This document shows positions 28,254-36,080 of a DNA stretch of 64,000 bases, one piece after another. The translations under genes and the position numbers were made by a program. Under the pieces are notes generated by a model that made no database searches, had not been told where the DNA came from, and worked only from the letters and a program-made list of their open reading frames with translations. Within the stretch, counting starts at the first letter, position 1; the number at the start of each line of letters is the position of its first letter. The stretch covers positions 167,270-231,269 of the forward strand of contig SUYC01000005.1 of NCBI GenBank assembly GCA_015060625.1. Direction: 5' to 3'. The DNA is from Xylanibacter ruminicola. Lineage in GTDB: Bacteria; Bacteroidota; Bacteroidia; Bacteroidales; Bacteroidaceae.

Positions 28254-28313
28254 TTTCCTTTCGGCGTATTTCTTTCCTTTTAGCGTATTTCTGCTTTCCT
28301 CTCAGCATATTTT
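28254..28313 (+). promoter_or_regulatory. Triple ~19-bp direct repeat, candidate operator of the AraC-type regulator
   Basis: Three imperfect copies of TTTCCTTTNRGCGTATTTC begin at 28254, 28273 and 28295, spaced 19 and 22 bp, i.e. about two helical turns. They lie between the AraC-type gene and the -7 box of the sulfatase unit. Direct repeats at this spacing are what AraC-family dimers bind. Confidence 0.5.
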
Positions 28314-28348
28314 TGATGAGGGGAAAGGTGGTTTGCTGCCTGCGGGTG

Positions 28349-28356
28349 TATATTTG
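28349..28356 (+). promoter_or_regulatory. -7 box of the sulfatase operon
   Basis: TATATTTG followed by CAAC, 27 nt before the first ATG. No -33 TTG at 19-21 bp, which suits an activator-dependent promoter. Confidence 0.55.
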
Positions 28357-28382
28357 CAACCGCTAACAATTACTTTTCTGTT

Positions 28383-28514
28383 ATGATGGCATTAGAGATT
28401 CTGCTTTGCATCCTGTTCGGCGCTACTGCTGTGATTGTGATTTACCTGATATATAAGGTGAACAGTTTTTTCCGCTCTGACGACCGCCAAGATTTAACCT
28501 CTAAAAAACGATAG
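28383..28514 (+). CDS. 43-residue single-pass membrane protein
   Basis: A short frame opening with two ATGs (MMALEILLCILFGATAVIVI...) encodes one hydrophobic helix (residues ~4-24) and a basic, hydrophilic tail ending 'DLTSKKR'. It has a -7 box upstream and its stop is 3 bp before the sulfatase ATG, so it is positioned as the first gene of the sulfatase operon. It was identified from the sequence directly because it is too short for usual ORF cut-offs. Function unknown; similar tiny membrane proteins often modulate a partner protein. Confidence 0.6.
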   Translation: MMALEILLCILFGATAVIVIYLIYKVNSFFRSDDRQDLTSKKR

Positions 28515-28517
28515 ATA

Positions 28518-30161
28518 ATGAACAAGCAAAACATTCAGAAAACGCTGGTGCTGCTACCTACGAGTGCACTGCTGGTTGGTTGTTTGGATGCGACCGACAA
28601 CCCCGCCACCAAAATTTCGCCTACGCCTAATGCCGACGGCAAGTACAACATCATCTTTATTACCACCGACCAGGAAGCCTATATGGAGCAGTATCCTGCC
28701 GGTAGCGACTATGCTGCCCGCGAGCGATTGCGCAAGCTGGGAACCACGTTCGAGAAACATTACGCTTGTGCCAATGTATCCACATCGAGCCGATCGGTTA
28801 TCTATACCGGTCGCCACATCACCGAAACCTGTATGCTCGACAACACCAACTATGCCTTCCAACCTAACATGAGTACCGACCTTACCACTGTGGGTGATAT
28901 GCTGCGCCAGGCTGGCTACTATACCGCCTTTAAAGGTAAGTGGCACATGTCGGAGGGTGATACCTCGCTCGAGGAATATGGCTTCAGCGACTGGACCGAG
29001 GGCGATATGTATGGTGCCGTTTATGAGGGCTGGCATCAGGACGGAACTATCGCCGACAACACCATCGACTGGCTGAAAAACAAGGGAAAACAGTTGAATG
29101 AGAATGGGCAGAGTTTCTTCCTGGCTGTGAATTTCCTGAACCCGCATGATATTATGTACTACAACGAGGAAGGTATCGGTGGCTTGGCTGGCGAAGGTGT
29201 GCCTGCTCCCGACGATCCTATCTATAAGAAGAGTTATAATGTGCCCGTTCCTGCTACATGGAATGAACCGTTCGACAAGGAAGGCCGCGTGGCAGCCCAT
29301 GGCGAGTATGCGGGCAACTGGGAGCGCATGGTGGGACCCTCACCCAAAACCGAGGCTGGTTGGAAAAACTTCCGCGACTACTACTATAACACCATTCAGG
29401 ACCAGGACAACCATATGCTGAAGCTGCTCAACTACCTGGCTGATAACGGTCTGCTGAAGAACACCATCATCATCTATACCAGTGATCATGGTGAGATGCA
29501 AGGCGAACATGGCTTGAAGGGTAAGGGTGGCTATATTTACGAGAACAACATCCATGTGCCCCTGATTGTTTATCATCCCGAGCTGAAAGGCGGCCGCCAT
29601 TGCAAGTATATCACCTCGCATCTGGATCTGGCACCAACGTTTGTTGATTTCGCCACCAACGGCAATACCACGAAGTTCGCCGAGATTACCAGCGGTCTGC
29701 ATGGTCACTCGCTGGTGCCTGCCGTGAAGAATCCTTCTATCGACGTGCGTCAGGGCGAGGGAGCACTTTTCTGCTACGACATGCTGTCGATGATTGATAG
29801 CGAGTTTATCATCGATCAAACCCTTAAGCCAGCTTATCGCCTGGATATCAACAAGCGTGGATTTGTGCGTGGCATCGTCACCGACAGTTATAAGTTTGCC
29901 CGCTATTTCGCTCCCGTGAATTTCAATCATCCTGCCGATATCGATGCCCTTTATGCCAACAACGATGTAGAGATGTTCGTTTACGGCAGCGACGAGACTG
30001 AGAACCTGGCCTGGCCCAAGGGCAACCAGCAGACTATCGTAGAGCTGATGAACGAGAAACTGAACACCCTCATCCAGCACGAGATAGGAACCGATGATGG
30101 TAGCGAAACGCTGACCTACTCGAAACTTGGCGTAAAACCATTTGCCAAGCCCACCGAATGA
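28518..30161 (+). CDS. Sulfatase lipoprotein, serine-type (S1 family)
   Basis: 547 residues. 'LLVGC' gives a lipid Cys at 22. Sulfatase hallmarks are 'NIIFITTDQ' (metal Asp), 'TGRH', 'GKWHMSEG', 'NPHDI', 'YTSDHGEMQGEHGL' and 'KGGYIYENNIHVPLIVY'. At the formylglycine position the motif reads STSSR (Ser88-Arg92) instead of C/S-x-P/A-x-R: a serine to be converted, with Ser in place of the usual Pro/Ala at +2. Serine-type sulfatases need an anaerobic sulfatase maturase, and one follows 7 bp downstream. Likely desulfates a host or algal glycan at the cell surface or in the periplasm; the substrate is not readable. Confidence 0.9.
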   Translation: MNKQNIQKTLVLLPTSALLVGCLDATDNPATKISPTPNADGKYNIIFITTDQEAYMEQYPAGSDYAARERLRKLGTTFEKHYACANVSTSSRSVIYTGRHITETCMLDNTNYAFQPNMSTDLTTVGDMLRQAGYYTAFKGKWHMSEGDTSLEEYGFSDWTEGDMYGAVYEGWHQDGTIADNTIDWLKNKGKQLNENGQSFFLAVNFLNPHDIMYYNEEGIGGLAGEGVPAPDDPIYKKSYNVPVPATWNEPFDKEGRVAAHGEYAGNWERMVGPSPKTEAGWKNFRDYYYNTIQDQDNHMLKLLNYLADNGLLKNTIIIYTSDHGEMQGEHGLKGKGGYIYENNIHVPLIVYHPELKGGRHCKYITSHLDLAPTFVDFATNGNTTKFAEITSGLHGHSLVPAVKNPSIDVRQGEGALFCYDMLSMIDSEFIIDQTLKPAYRLDINKRGFVRGIVTDSYKFARYFAPVNFNHPADIDALYANNDVEMFVYGSDETENLAWPKGNQQTIVELMNEKLNTLIQHEIGTDDGSETLTYSKLGVKPFAKPTE

Positions 30162-30168
30162 TTGACGT

Positions 30169-31332
30169 ATGCCCAGTAGCGACGATTTGCGACACTATGC
30201 CATCGAGGTGAAGCCCATTGGTGCGGCTTGCAACCTGCGGTGCGAGTATTGTTATTATTTGGCGAAGGGGGGCGCTGGTGCAGCCGGCCCTTCGCTCATG
30301 ACGGATGAGGTGCTCGAGAACTATATCCGTCAGGTGATAGATATCCACGGGCGATATGCCGAGATAGAGTTTGCCTGGCATGGTGGCGAGCCAACCATGT
30401 GCGGCATCCCCTTCTTTGAGCGCGCCATGGCGCTGCAACAGCAGTATGGCAAGGGCCGCCACATCCTGAACACGCTGCAAACCAACGGCACGCTGCTCAC
30501 CGACGACTGGTGCCGGTTCTTCCGCAATCATCAGTTCCGTATCGGCATCAGCATCGACGGTCCCGAGCATCTGCACAACATCTATCGCAAGGATGCACGG
30601 GGCGAGGGCACGTTCAGTCGCACCATGCACGGGCTCGACCTGCTGCTGAAACACGGCGTAGAGTTTAATACCCTCACCACCGTGAATGCCGCTAACGCCA
30701 CGCATGCTGCCGAGGTGTATCAGTTTTTGCGAGGATTCAGCAACTACATGCAGTTTCTGCCAGTGGTAGAGTGCCTGCCGCAGAATGATAGCGGAAAAAA
30801 TGTGGCTTTGCCCCCTGGCATCTATAGCCATCAGCCCCGCAACCTGGCGCCCTTCTCCGTTCAGCCCGAAGCCTACGGCAAGTTCCTGTGCACCATTCTC
30901 GACGAGTGGAGCCGTCGCGATGTGGGGCGAAAGTTTGTGCAGGTAATCGAGGCTGCCATTGGCAACCTGACCCACCGCCCAGCCGGTTTGTGTGTACACG
31001 AATCCGTATGTGGCCATTGTGGTGTGATAGAGAAGAATGGCGACCTGTATCGCTGCGACCGCTATGTGTTTCCCGAGTATCGCATCGGCAATATCCTGCA
31101 GGGCTCGCTCCACGACATGATGCAAACCAATCGCAAGTTTGGCGAGTATAAACTCGACAGTCTGCCCTCCGCCTGTCTGCATTGCGATGTGGCCCACCTC
31201 TGTTTCGGAGGCTGTCCCAAGGATCGCTTGGTAGAGCGCATTACCCTTCGCGGTCCCGAGCGCCGCAACTATCTCTGCCCCGGCTACCAGATGTTTTTCC
31301 GCTACCTGTCGCAGAAAATCAAAACAAAATAA
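30169..31332 (+). CDS. Anaerobic sulfatase-maturating enzyme (radical SAM/SPASM)
   Basis: 387 residues. CX3CX2C at Cys21/25/28 ('CNLRCEYCYY'), 'FAWHGGEPTMCG', 'LQTNGTLLTDDWCRFF', 'ISIDGPEHLHN', and a C-terminal SPASM domain with 'CVHESVCGHCGV', 'CDRYVFPEYRIGN' and 'CLHCDVAHLCFGGCPKDR'. It oxidises the active-site Ser or Cys of sulfatases to formylglycine. Its location 7 bp after a serine-type sulfatase makes this the best assignment. The same fold is used by peptide-modifying enzymes, and a 33-residue peptide gene ends 33 bp downstream in convergent direction. Confidence 0.88.
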   Translation: MPSSDDLRHYAIEVKPIGAACNLRCEYCYYLAKGGAGAAGPSLMTDEVLENYIRQVIDIHGRYAEIEFAWHGGEPTMCGIPFFERAMALQQQYGKGRHILNTLQTNGTLLTDDWCRFFRNHQFRIGISIDGPEHLHNIYRKDARGEGTFSRTMHGLDLLLKHGVEFNTLTTVNAANATHAAEVYQFLRGFSNYMQFLPVVECLPQNDSGKNVALPPGIYSHQPRNLAPFSVQPEAYGKFLCTILDEWSRRDVGRKFVQVIEAAIGNLTHRPAGLCVHESVCGHCGVIEKNGDLYRCDRYVFPEYRIGNILQGSLHDMMQTNRKFGEYKLDSLPSACLHCDVAHLCFGGCPKDRLVERITLRGPERRNYLCPGYQMFFRYLSQKIKTK

Positions 31333-31361
31333 GGGCTGACATTTCTGTCAGCCCTCTTTTT
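31332..31361 (+). terminator. Terminator shared by the maturase and the convergent peptide gene
   Basis: A perfect 10-bp stem AGGGCTGACA/TGTCAGCCCT (31332-31341, 31346-31355) with TTTC loop, followed by CTTTTTG on the plus strand and a T-rich tract on the minus strand; it probably works in both directions. Confidence 0.9.
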
Positions 31362-31365
31362 GTAA

Positions 31366-31467
31366 TTAAGTGTACCATATTGATGGAATTTGTTTCGGTG
31401 TACAGTTGTCGACCTTTTGCTCGTCGAGCTGTAATTCTTCGTTTCTTGTTTCGTTCTTAGTTGTCAT
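31366..31467 (-). CDS. 33-residue peptide, paralogue B of a two-member family
   Basis: It encodes MTTKNETRNEELQLD followed by EQKVDNCT and PKQIPSIWYT. The first 15 residues and the last ten (one conservative change) match the peptide at 36325-36426; the middle differs. It has a good Shine-Dalgarno (AAAAAGGA, 6 nt before ATG), unusual in this genome, its own TATATTTG -7 box at 31501-31508, and a terminator beyond its stop. No signal peptide or membrane segment. Constant N-terminus, variable middle and a fixed aromatic tail resemble a leader/core peptide layout, but function is unknown. The neighbouring SPASM enzyme and DUF3857 proteins are only positional hints. Confidence 0.72.
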   Translation of the reverse strand: MTTKNETRNEELQLDEQKVDNCTPKQIPSIWYT

Positions 31468-31500
31468 AAGCATTCCTTTTTAAGTGGTTTTTAGTTGCTA

Positions 31501-31508
31501 CAAATATA
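31501..31508 (-). promoter_or_regulatory. -7 box of peptide gene B
   Basis: TATATTTG on the minus strand, 34 nt before the ATG. The ~33-nt leader is nearly identical to that of peptide gene A (GCAACTAAAAACCACTTAAA versus CCAACTAAAAATCACCAAAA). Confidence 0.65.
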
Positions 31509-31686
31509 GCGATTATTCGCTAAAGTTGTATGCAAAAGGATGTGTTTTTTTAGGCTTGTTAACGTTCATGGGCTATTTGTAGCATTTACATTCATGTTTT
31601 ATTCGTTTTCGGCCTCACAATGATGCAATGAATGCCAACCGGCCATACTGTTTGAAGGTTAATTATGGTTAAAAACGAGTCTGAAA

Positions 31687-31718
31687 TTTGTTTGTTCTGA
31701 AATATATATCTACTTTTG
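31687..31718 (+). promoter_or_regulatory. Promoter of the DUF3857 gene pair
   Basis: TTTG at 31687-31690, 20 bp, TACTTTTG at 31711-31718. The leader to the ATG at 31792 is about 65 nt and A/T-rich. The stretch 31510-31685 before it holds nothing else recognisable. Confidence 0.8.
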
Positions 31719-31791
31719 AAAACAAATCAATAATGATATACTTAAAAGGACAAAATAGCCCTTTAATTTATACACTATAATTATCACTTCT

Positions 31792-33768
31792 ATGAAACTA
31801 AAACTGTTGCTTGCGCTGCTAGTAATGAATCAGATGCTATATGCGCAGACTATCGAGCCCAATCTGAAATGGGGCAAACCCACAGATGCGGAACTGAAAA
31901 TGACGGAGTATGCCGATGACAAAGATGCCGACGCCGTAGTGTTGTACCACAAGACCGACGTTTATTACAACTTTGTGAATGGCGACTTCAAGGTTTATTA
32001 TGATGTAAGGACCAGACTGAAAGTGCTAAAACCCGATGGGAAGCGCGTGGCTGATAAGTCGATAAACTATGTGGAGAACGAAAATAATCGCATGCGCAAA
32101 GAGGTGATTACTGGACTGAAAGCTGTCGCCTATAATTTGGAAAATGATAAGTTGGTGAAAACCAAAATGGAGCAGTCGATGGTTCACCGTGAGCGTCTGG
32201 ATAAGAACATGAAACAGCTGAAGTTTAGTGTGCCACAGGTGAAGGTGGGTACTGTGATAGAGTATGAGTTCTGCCTTGAAAGCGATATTTACTACGACAT
32301 CTATAGTTGGTATGCTCAGAGTGATATACCGGTGCTCTATACCTGCTACAACCTGGCTATTCCAGAATGGTTAGGCTTTAATATTGAAGAAACAGGCGGC
32401 TGGCCGATGGAAAAGAAACTGGATGGTGGTTCGCTCAAGCTCACAGCGGGTAATGCCTCTGAATTTGTAGCCACTAAGGAGTATCATTTTAATGCCAACC
32501 ACCTGCCTGCACTTAAACAGGACGGTTATGTGTGGTGTACCGAAAACTATGGTAATAAGGTGACAGCCGAGTTGCGTGGTATCTATATTCCTGGCGCTAT
32601 TCAGAAGAATTATACGTCCACATGGGCGGATATCAATGTACAGCTGCTAGAGGACAATGATTTTGGAGGACGCCTGAAAAACAGCAGTCCGCTGAAGGCC
32701 GCCATCGTGGCTGCTGGCATTCCTGATATTGCCGACAAGCGTGAACGTTTTGCTGCTGTATGGAAGATGCTCAAGAGCAAGGTGCGCTGGAATGGCGATT
32801 ATGCCTTCTGGGGTAAATCGGCTTCGAAAGTACTGAAAGAGGGAACTGGTACCAATGCTGATATAAACTTCCTGCTCATCAATATGTTGCACGATGCCAA
32901 TATCGATGCCGTTCCTGTGGTGCTGAGAACCCGCGACAAAGGATTCTTGCCGATAACCCACGCCAGTCTTAAATTCCTGAATACTTTTGTAGTCGCTATC
33001 CATACCGATGAATCCAGGTGGGATTATTTCGATGCGTCGGCAGAGGATGGCTATCTGAACACGTTGCCTGCAATACTGTTGGTGGAGCGTGCCCGTATCC
33101 TTGACAAGGATGGGCAGGGCGACTGGGTTGATCTGATGGCTGTTGCCAATAGTAAGGAGGCCAGCTCGATTCAGGTCACTCTGAGTGCCGATGGCGTGTT
33201 GGATGGTACCAGAAGGCGGCTACTCAACGATGAGGCGGCAGCCTTGTTTCGTAAGAAATGGCGCGAGGCAAAAGATAGTATGGAGCTGATTCATCAGTTA
33301 CAGGAGAAGTCGGGCATGGAAATCAAAACTTATCAGATAGCAGGTAGAAACGACTTCTCGTCTCAGGCTGTTGAGACTGTAGGCTTCACTAAGCAGTGCG
33401 ATACGACTGGTGATGTGATATTCCTCAATCCACTGGTTTTTGCTCCCTTGTCCGAGTCACCGTTCACGGCTGCCGAGCGACGTCTGCCCATCGAGTTCCC
33501 TTTCAAACAGACAGAGAGTGTCAATGTCGTGATCAGTCTGCCAGAGGGGTATGTGGTTGAAGACATGCCTAAGCCTGTAGTACTAAAGTATGACGGCATG
33601 ACTGTTCGAATTGGTACGCGCGTCAGCGACGGGATTCTTACCACGCAGTTCTTGTTCAGAATCGACAAGACATTCTTCCCCGTAGAAACATATCAAGATG
33701 TGAAAGCCTTTTTGGATAAATTGGCAGAATGCTGCAAAAGCATGGTTACAATCAAGAAAATGGCATGA
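31792..33768 (+). CDS. Secreted DUF3857 protein with a degenerate transglutaminase-like domain
   Basis: 658 residues with a signal peptide ('MKLKLLLALLVMNQMLYAQT'). The N-terminal ~230 residues follow DUF3857 ('YYDVRTRLKVLKPDGKRVADKSI', 'VPQVKVGTVIEYEF'). The central transglutaminase-like region lacks the catalytic residues: the usual G-D-C-K-G is 'GTNADINFLLINMLHDANI' (no Cys) and the His position is 'LNTFVVAIH'. The C-terminal part resembles DUF3858. It is therefore probably non-enzymatic. It overlaps the next gene by ATGA; the partner keeps its Cys/His, suggesting an active/inactive pair in the envelope. Role unknown. Confidence 0.82.
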   Translation: MKLKLLLALLVMNQMLYAQTIEPNLKWGKPTDAELKMTEYADDKDADAVVLYHKTDVYYNFVNGDFKVYYDVRTRLKVLKPDGKRVADKSINYVENENNRMRKEVITGLKAVAYNLENDKLVKTKMEQSMVHRERLDKNMKQLKFSVPQVKVGTVIEYEFCLESDIYYDIYSWYAQSDIPVLYTCYNLAIPEWLGFNIEETGGWPMEKKLDGGSLKLTAGNASEFVATKEYHFNANHLPALKQDGYVWCTENYGNKVTAELRGIYIPGAIQKNYTSTWADINVQLLEDNDFGGRLKNSSPLKAAIVAAGIPDIADKRERFAAVWKMLKSKVRWNGDYAFWGKSASKVLKEGTGTNADINFLLINMLHDANIDAVPVVLRTRDKGFLPITHASLKFLNTFVVAIHTDESRWDYFDASAEDGYLNTLPAILLVERARILDKDGQGDWVDLMAVANSKEASSIQVTLSADGVLDGTRRRLLNDEAAALFRKKWREAKDSMELIHQLQEKSGMEIKTYQIAGRNDFSSQAVETVGFTKQCDTTGDVIFLNPLVFAPLSESPFTAAERRLPIEFPFKQTESVNVVISLPEGYVVEDMPKPVVLKYDGMTVRIGTRVSDGILTTQFLFRIDKTFFPVETYQDVKAFLDKLAECCKSMVTIKKMA

Positions 33769-35603
33769 GAAGGATTGCTGTCTTGTGTGTTGGTCTAATG
33801 TATGTGTCAGTCCTCTTGGCACAGAATGCGGTTGTTGAGGAGGCGGTTACCGAGGTGGTGTGCAGCTCGCCGACCATGGCTGTGCAGCATTTTAAGACCG
33901 TTACAACTATTCAAAATGAGCATGGGGCGTCGCAGGCGCTGTTTTTGTGGTCGTGCAGTAAAAACGATAAGCTGACTGGTTTTAAAGGGCAGGTCGTCGA
34001 TGCTGCAGGGCGCGTCATTCGCAAAATAAAGGAGAGCAACTTGTCGCGTACCGAGTATTCGCCTTATCTTGCTATCGACGATTATAAGGTGTATTTCGAT
34101 TATACGCCTCCTTCCTATCCGGTTACGGTCACTTATGAGTGGACTGTCGAGAGTCGTGATAATCTCATTGAGTTTCCCAGTTTCTGTCCGCAAACAGATT
34201 ATGACATCAGTGTAAAGAAAGCGACTTACTGCTTGAAGGCACCGAAAAGTATGCGTGTGCGTTATGCCATTCAGAATATAGATGCACAGGTTCATGTTGC
34301 AGATGTTGAGAACGACAAGCAGACTTTCGCGCTCCAGGTGGAGAATCTGCCTGCTCTGAAGAAAGAAGCCTTTAGTAGGCCTATGAACGAGCGGTTGCCA
34401 TTGGCATGGTTTGCACCTACCGATTTCGTGTATTATGGTACTAAGGGCAGTCTGGACTGCTGGGCCGACTATGGCAAGTGGGAGTATGGGCTCATTCAGG
34501 GCCGCGACCAGCTGACAGAGGCAGAGCGACAGGAGCTGCATCAGCTGACCGATGGCTTGAAGACGGATCGTGAGAAGGTAGAGGCTATCTATCATCGGTT
34601 GGAGAAGAACACCCGTTATGTGGCGGTGCTCTTAGGTATTGGTGGGCAGCAGCCTGCTCCTGCCAGTCATGTGAGCAAGAGCGGCTTCGGCGATTGCAAA
34701 GGATTGTCTAACTATATGCGTGCAATGCTTAATGAGGTAGGGATAGTCTCGCACTATACCACTATCAGTACGACAAACCGCCGGCTGCTGAGCCGGTTTG
34801 CCAGTGTCGGACAGATGAATCATGTCATTCTGCAAGTGCCTCTACAAAGCGATACGCTCTGGTTGGAGTGTACCAATCCCCAGCTACCTATGGGGTATGT
34901 CCACGCACGCATAGCTGGCCACGATGCAATCGAGATTTCGGAGCATGGCGGTAGGTTGGTGCGCTTGCCTGCCTATGCCGATAGTGCCAACGTTATGCAT
35001 AGCACCATCAGCATCCAGTTGTCTAATCAGGGGACTGCCGATGTGAAGTTTGAACAGCAGACCACAAACAGTCAGTATGAGAGCACTATCCCGCTGCAGA
35101 AGATGGACGGAAAAGAGCGCCAGAGCGCCCTTCTTCAGATGGTGCATATACCACAAGCTGAGGTCAGACAGTTGGAACTGACAGAAGCAGGTGCGAGCAT
35201 CCGGCTCGAAGCTGACATCAAGAGTCAGAGGTATGCCACTCAGACCGGTCAGCGTCTCATGGTGCCTGTTTGCCCGATTCATCGTGGCTATGCCGTGCCT
35301 AATTCAAATACAGAGCGTCAGGAAGATATCTATCTGAATATGGGGTATATGGATGTGGATGATATCAGTATTCATATCCCCGATGGCTACGAGGTGGAGG
35401 CCAAGCCAAAGGATATGCACGTAGAAAGTGTGTTTGGCACCTTTTCGTTTACTCTACAGGAAGAGAGCCAGAATGTTCTTGTCAGCATCCGGTTGCTGAT
35501 GAAATCGGGCACATTTCCTAAAGCGCTCTTTCCTGAGCTTGCAAGTTTTATCCGCACCATTAGTGCATCATACAATCAAAAAGTAGTGCTGAAACGGATC
35601 TGA
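33765..35603 (+). CDS. Secreted DUF3857/transglutaminase-like protein with intact catalytic residues
   Basis: 612 residues from ATG at 33765, coupled to the previous gene by a 4-bp overlap. Signal peptide 'MRRIAVLCVGLMYVSVLLAQ'. The DUF3857 part (~30-200) is followed by a transglutaminase-like core with Cys311 in 'GFGDCKGLSNYMRAML', His353 in 'MNHVILQV' and an acidic residue in 'WLECTNPQ' (usually Asp), then a DUF3858-like tail. Such domains act as cysteine peptidases or transferases in some families. A terminator follows. The paired arrangement with a dead paralogue suggests a complex. Confidence 0.82.
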   Translation: MRRIAVLCVGLMYVSVLLAQNAVVEEAVTEVVCSSPTMAVQHFKTVTTIQNEHGASQALFLWSCSKNDKLTGFKGQVVDAAGRVIRKIKESNLSRTEYSPYLAIDDYKVYFDYTPPSYPVTVTYEWTVESRDNLIEFPSFCPQTDYDISVKKATYCLKAPKSMRVRYAIQNIDAQVHVADVENDKQTFALQVENLPALKKEAFSRPMNERLPLAWFAPTDFVYYGTKGSLDCWADYGKWEYGLIQGRDQLTEAERQELHQLTDGLKTDREKVEAIYHRLEKNTRYVAVLLGIGGQQPAPASHVSKSGFGDCKGLSNYMRAMLNEVGIVSHYTTISTTNRRLLSRFASVGQMNHVILQVPLQSDTLWLECTNPQLPMGYVHARIAGHDAIEISEHGGRLVRLPAYADSANVMHSTISIQLSNQGTADVKFEQQTTNSQYESTIPLQKMDGKERQSALLQMVHIPQAEVRQLELTEAGASIRLEADIKSQRYATQTGQRLMVPVCPIHRGYAVPNSNTERQEDIYLNMGYMDVDDISIHIPDGYEVEAKPKDMHVESVFGTFSFTLQEESQNVLVSIRLLMKSGTFPKALFPELASFIRTISASYNQKVVLKRI

Positions 35604-35614
35604 TCTAAACAAAA

Positions 35615-35645
35615 AAACTCTCGCGTTCACGGCGAGAGTTTTTAC
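35615..35645 (+). terminator. Terminator of the DUF3857 operon
   Basis: Stem AAACTCTCGC/GCGAGAGTTT (35615-35624, 35632-35641) with a 7-nt loop and a T-run (TTTTT) after it. Confidence 0.88.
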
Positions 35646-35672
35646 TTAAAGCCCTTAATCACATTCTGGCTC

Positions 35673-35776
35673 CTACAAGCCCATGCAACTGGTAGCGCCC
35701 AGTGCCGTAATTATCGCCGTTGCGATACTTGCAATCATCTGCAAAATAAATTTCGCTGTTTCTTTCTTACTCATAA
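35673..35776 (-). pseudogene. Frameshifted 'smalltalk'-like small membrane protein
   Basis: From the ATG at 35776 (MSKKEK...) the frame breaks at an A5 run near 35757-35761. Adding one A would give a 34-residue protein continuing 'TAKFILQMIASIATAIITAL' and ending 'GATSCMGL', which has the pattern of the Bacteroidales smalltalk family (basic start, one hydrophobic helix, TS-C end). As read, the first frame stops after 13 codons and the second has only an internal ATG (22 residues). It could be a decayed gene, a phase-variable one, or a sequencing error in a homopolymer. Confidence 0.6.
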
Positions 35777-35805
35777 TCTTAATGTTTTATTGGTTAATAA
35801 TTTGG

Positions 35806-35926
35806 CACGGATGACACGGCTCTCTTTTAGAGAAACGCAGCCTTTTATTGACTACAGCCGTGTCCTTTTTTTAAAAGGCCGTGTCGCTCGGCTTTGCCGC
35901 TTGGCTCGTCCAAGAATCCGTGCCTA
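35806..35926. repeat. Long imperfect palindrome with CACGGATG-type arms
   Basis: GGCACGGATGACACGGCTCT at the left end and GGCCGTGTCG...AATCCGTGCC at the right, outer arms 35806-35814 and 35918-35926. Inside is GCTCGGCTTTGCCGCTTGGC (35888 on), which recurs at 61091-61112. It is a further member of the tandem-armed palindromes. Confidence 0.65.
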
Positions 35927-35933
35927 AAAACTT

Positions 35934-36033
35934 AGTCGCCGTTGGGACCGTCGCTCGGATCGCTGTTGCCGCCGCCTCCGTTGCCACCACCGTTACCACC
36001 TGATGGGGTGTTGGGGTCGCACAGCCAGGTTAT
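35934..36033 (-). pseudogene. 3' remnant of an HU-like DNA-binding protein gene (Gly/Asn/Asp-rich tail)
   Basis: An open minus-strand frame without a start codon encodes 'CDPNTPSGGNGGGNGGGG' followed by NSDPSDGPNGD and a stop. This is the style of the glycine-rich C-terminal tail found on some Bacteroidales HU-family proteins, which commonly sit beside smalltalk genes. The 5' part is missing; the frame is closed by TGA at 36034-36036. It is inferred to be a deletion remnant. Confidence 0.45.
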
Positions 36034-36080
36034 TCAGTTATTCACTTTGGACATTTGGAAAATTGATAATTAAAATTTAA

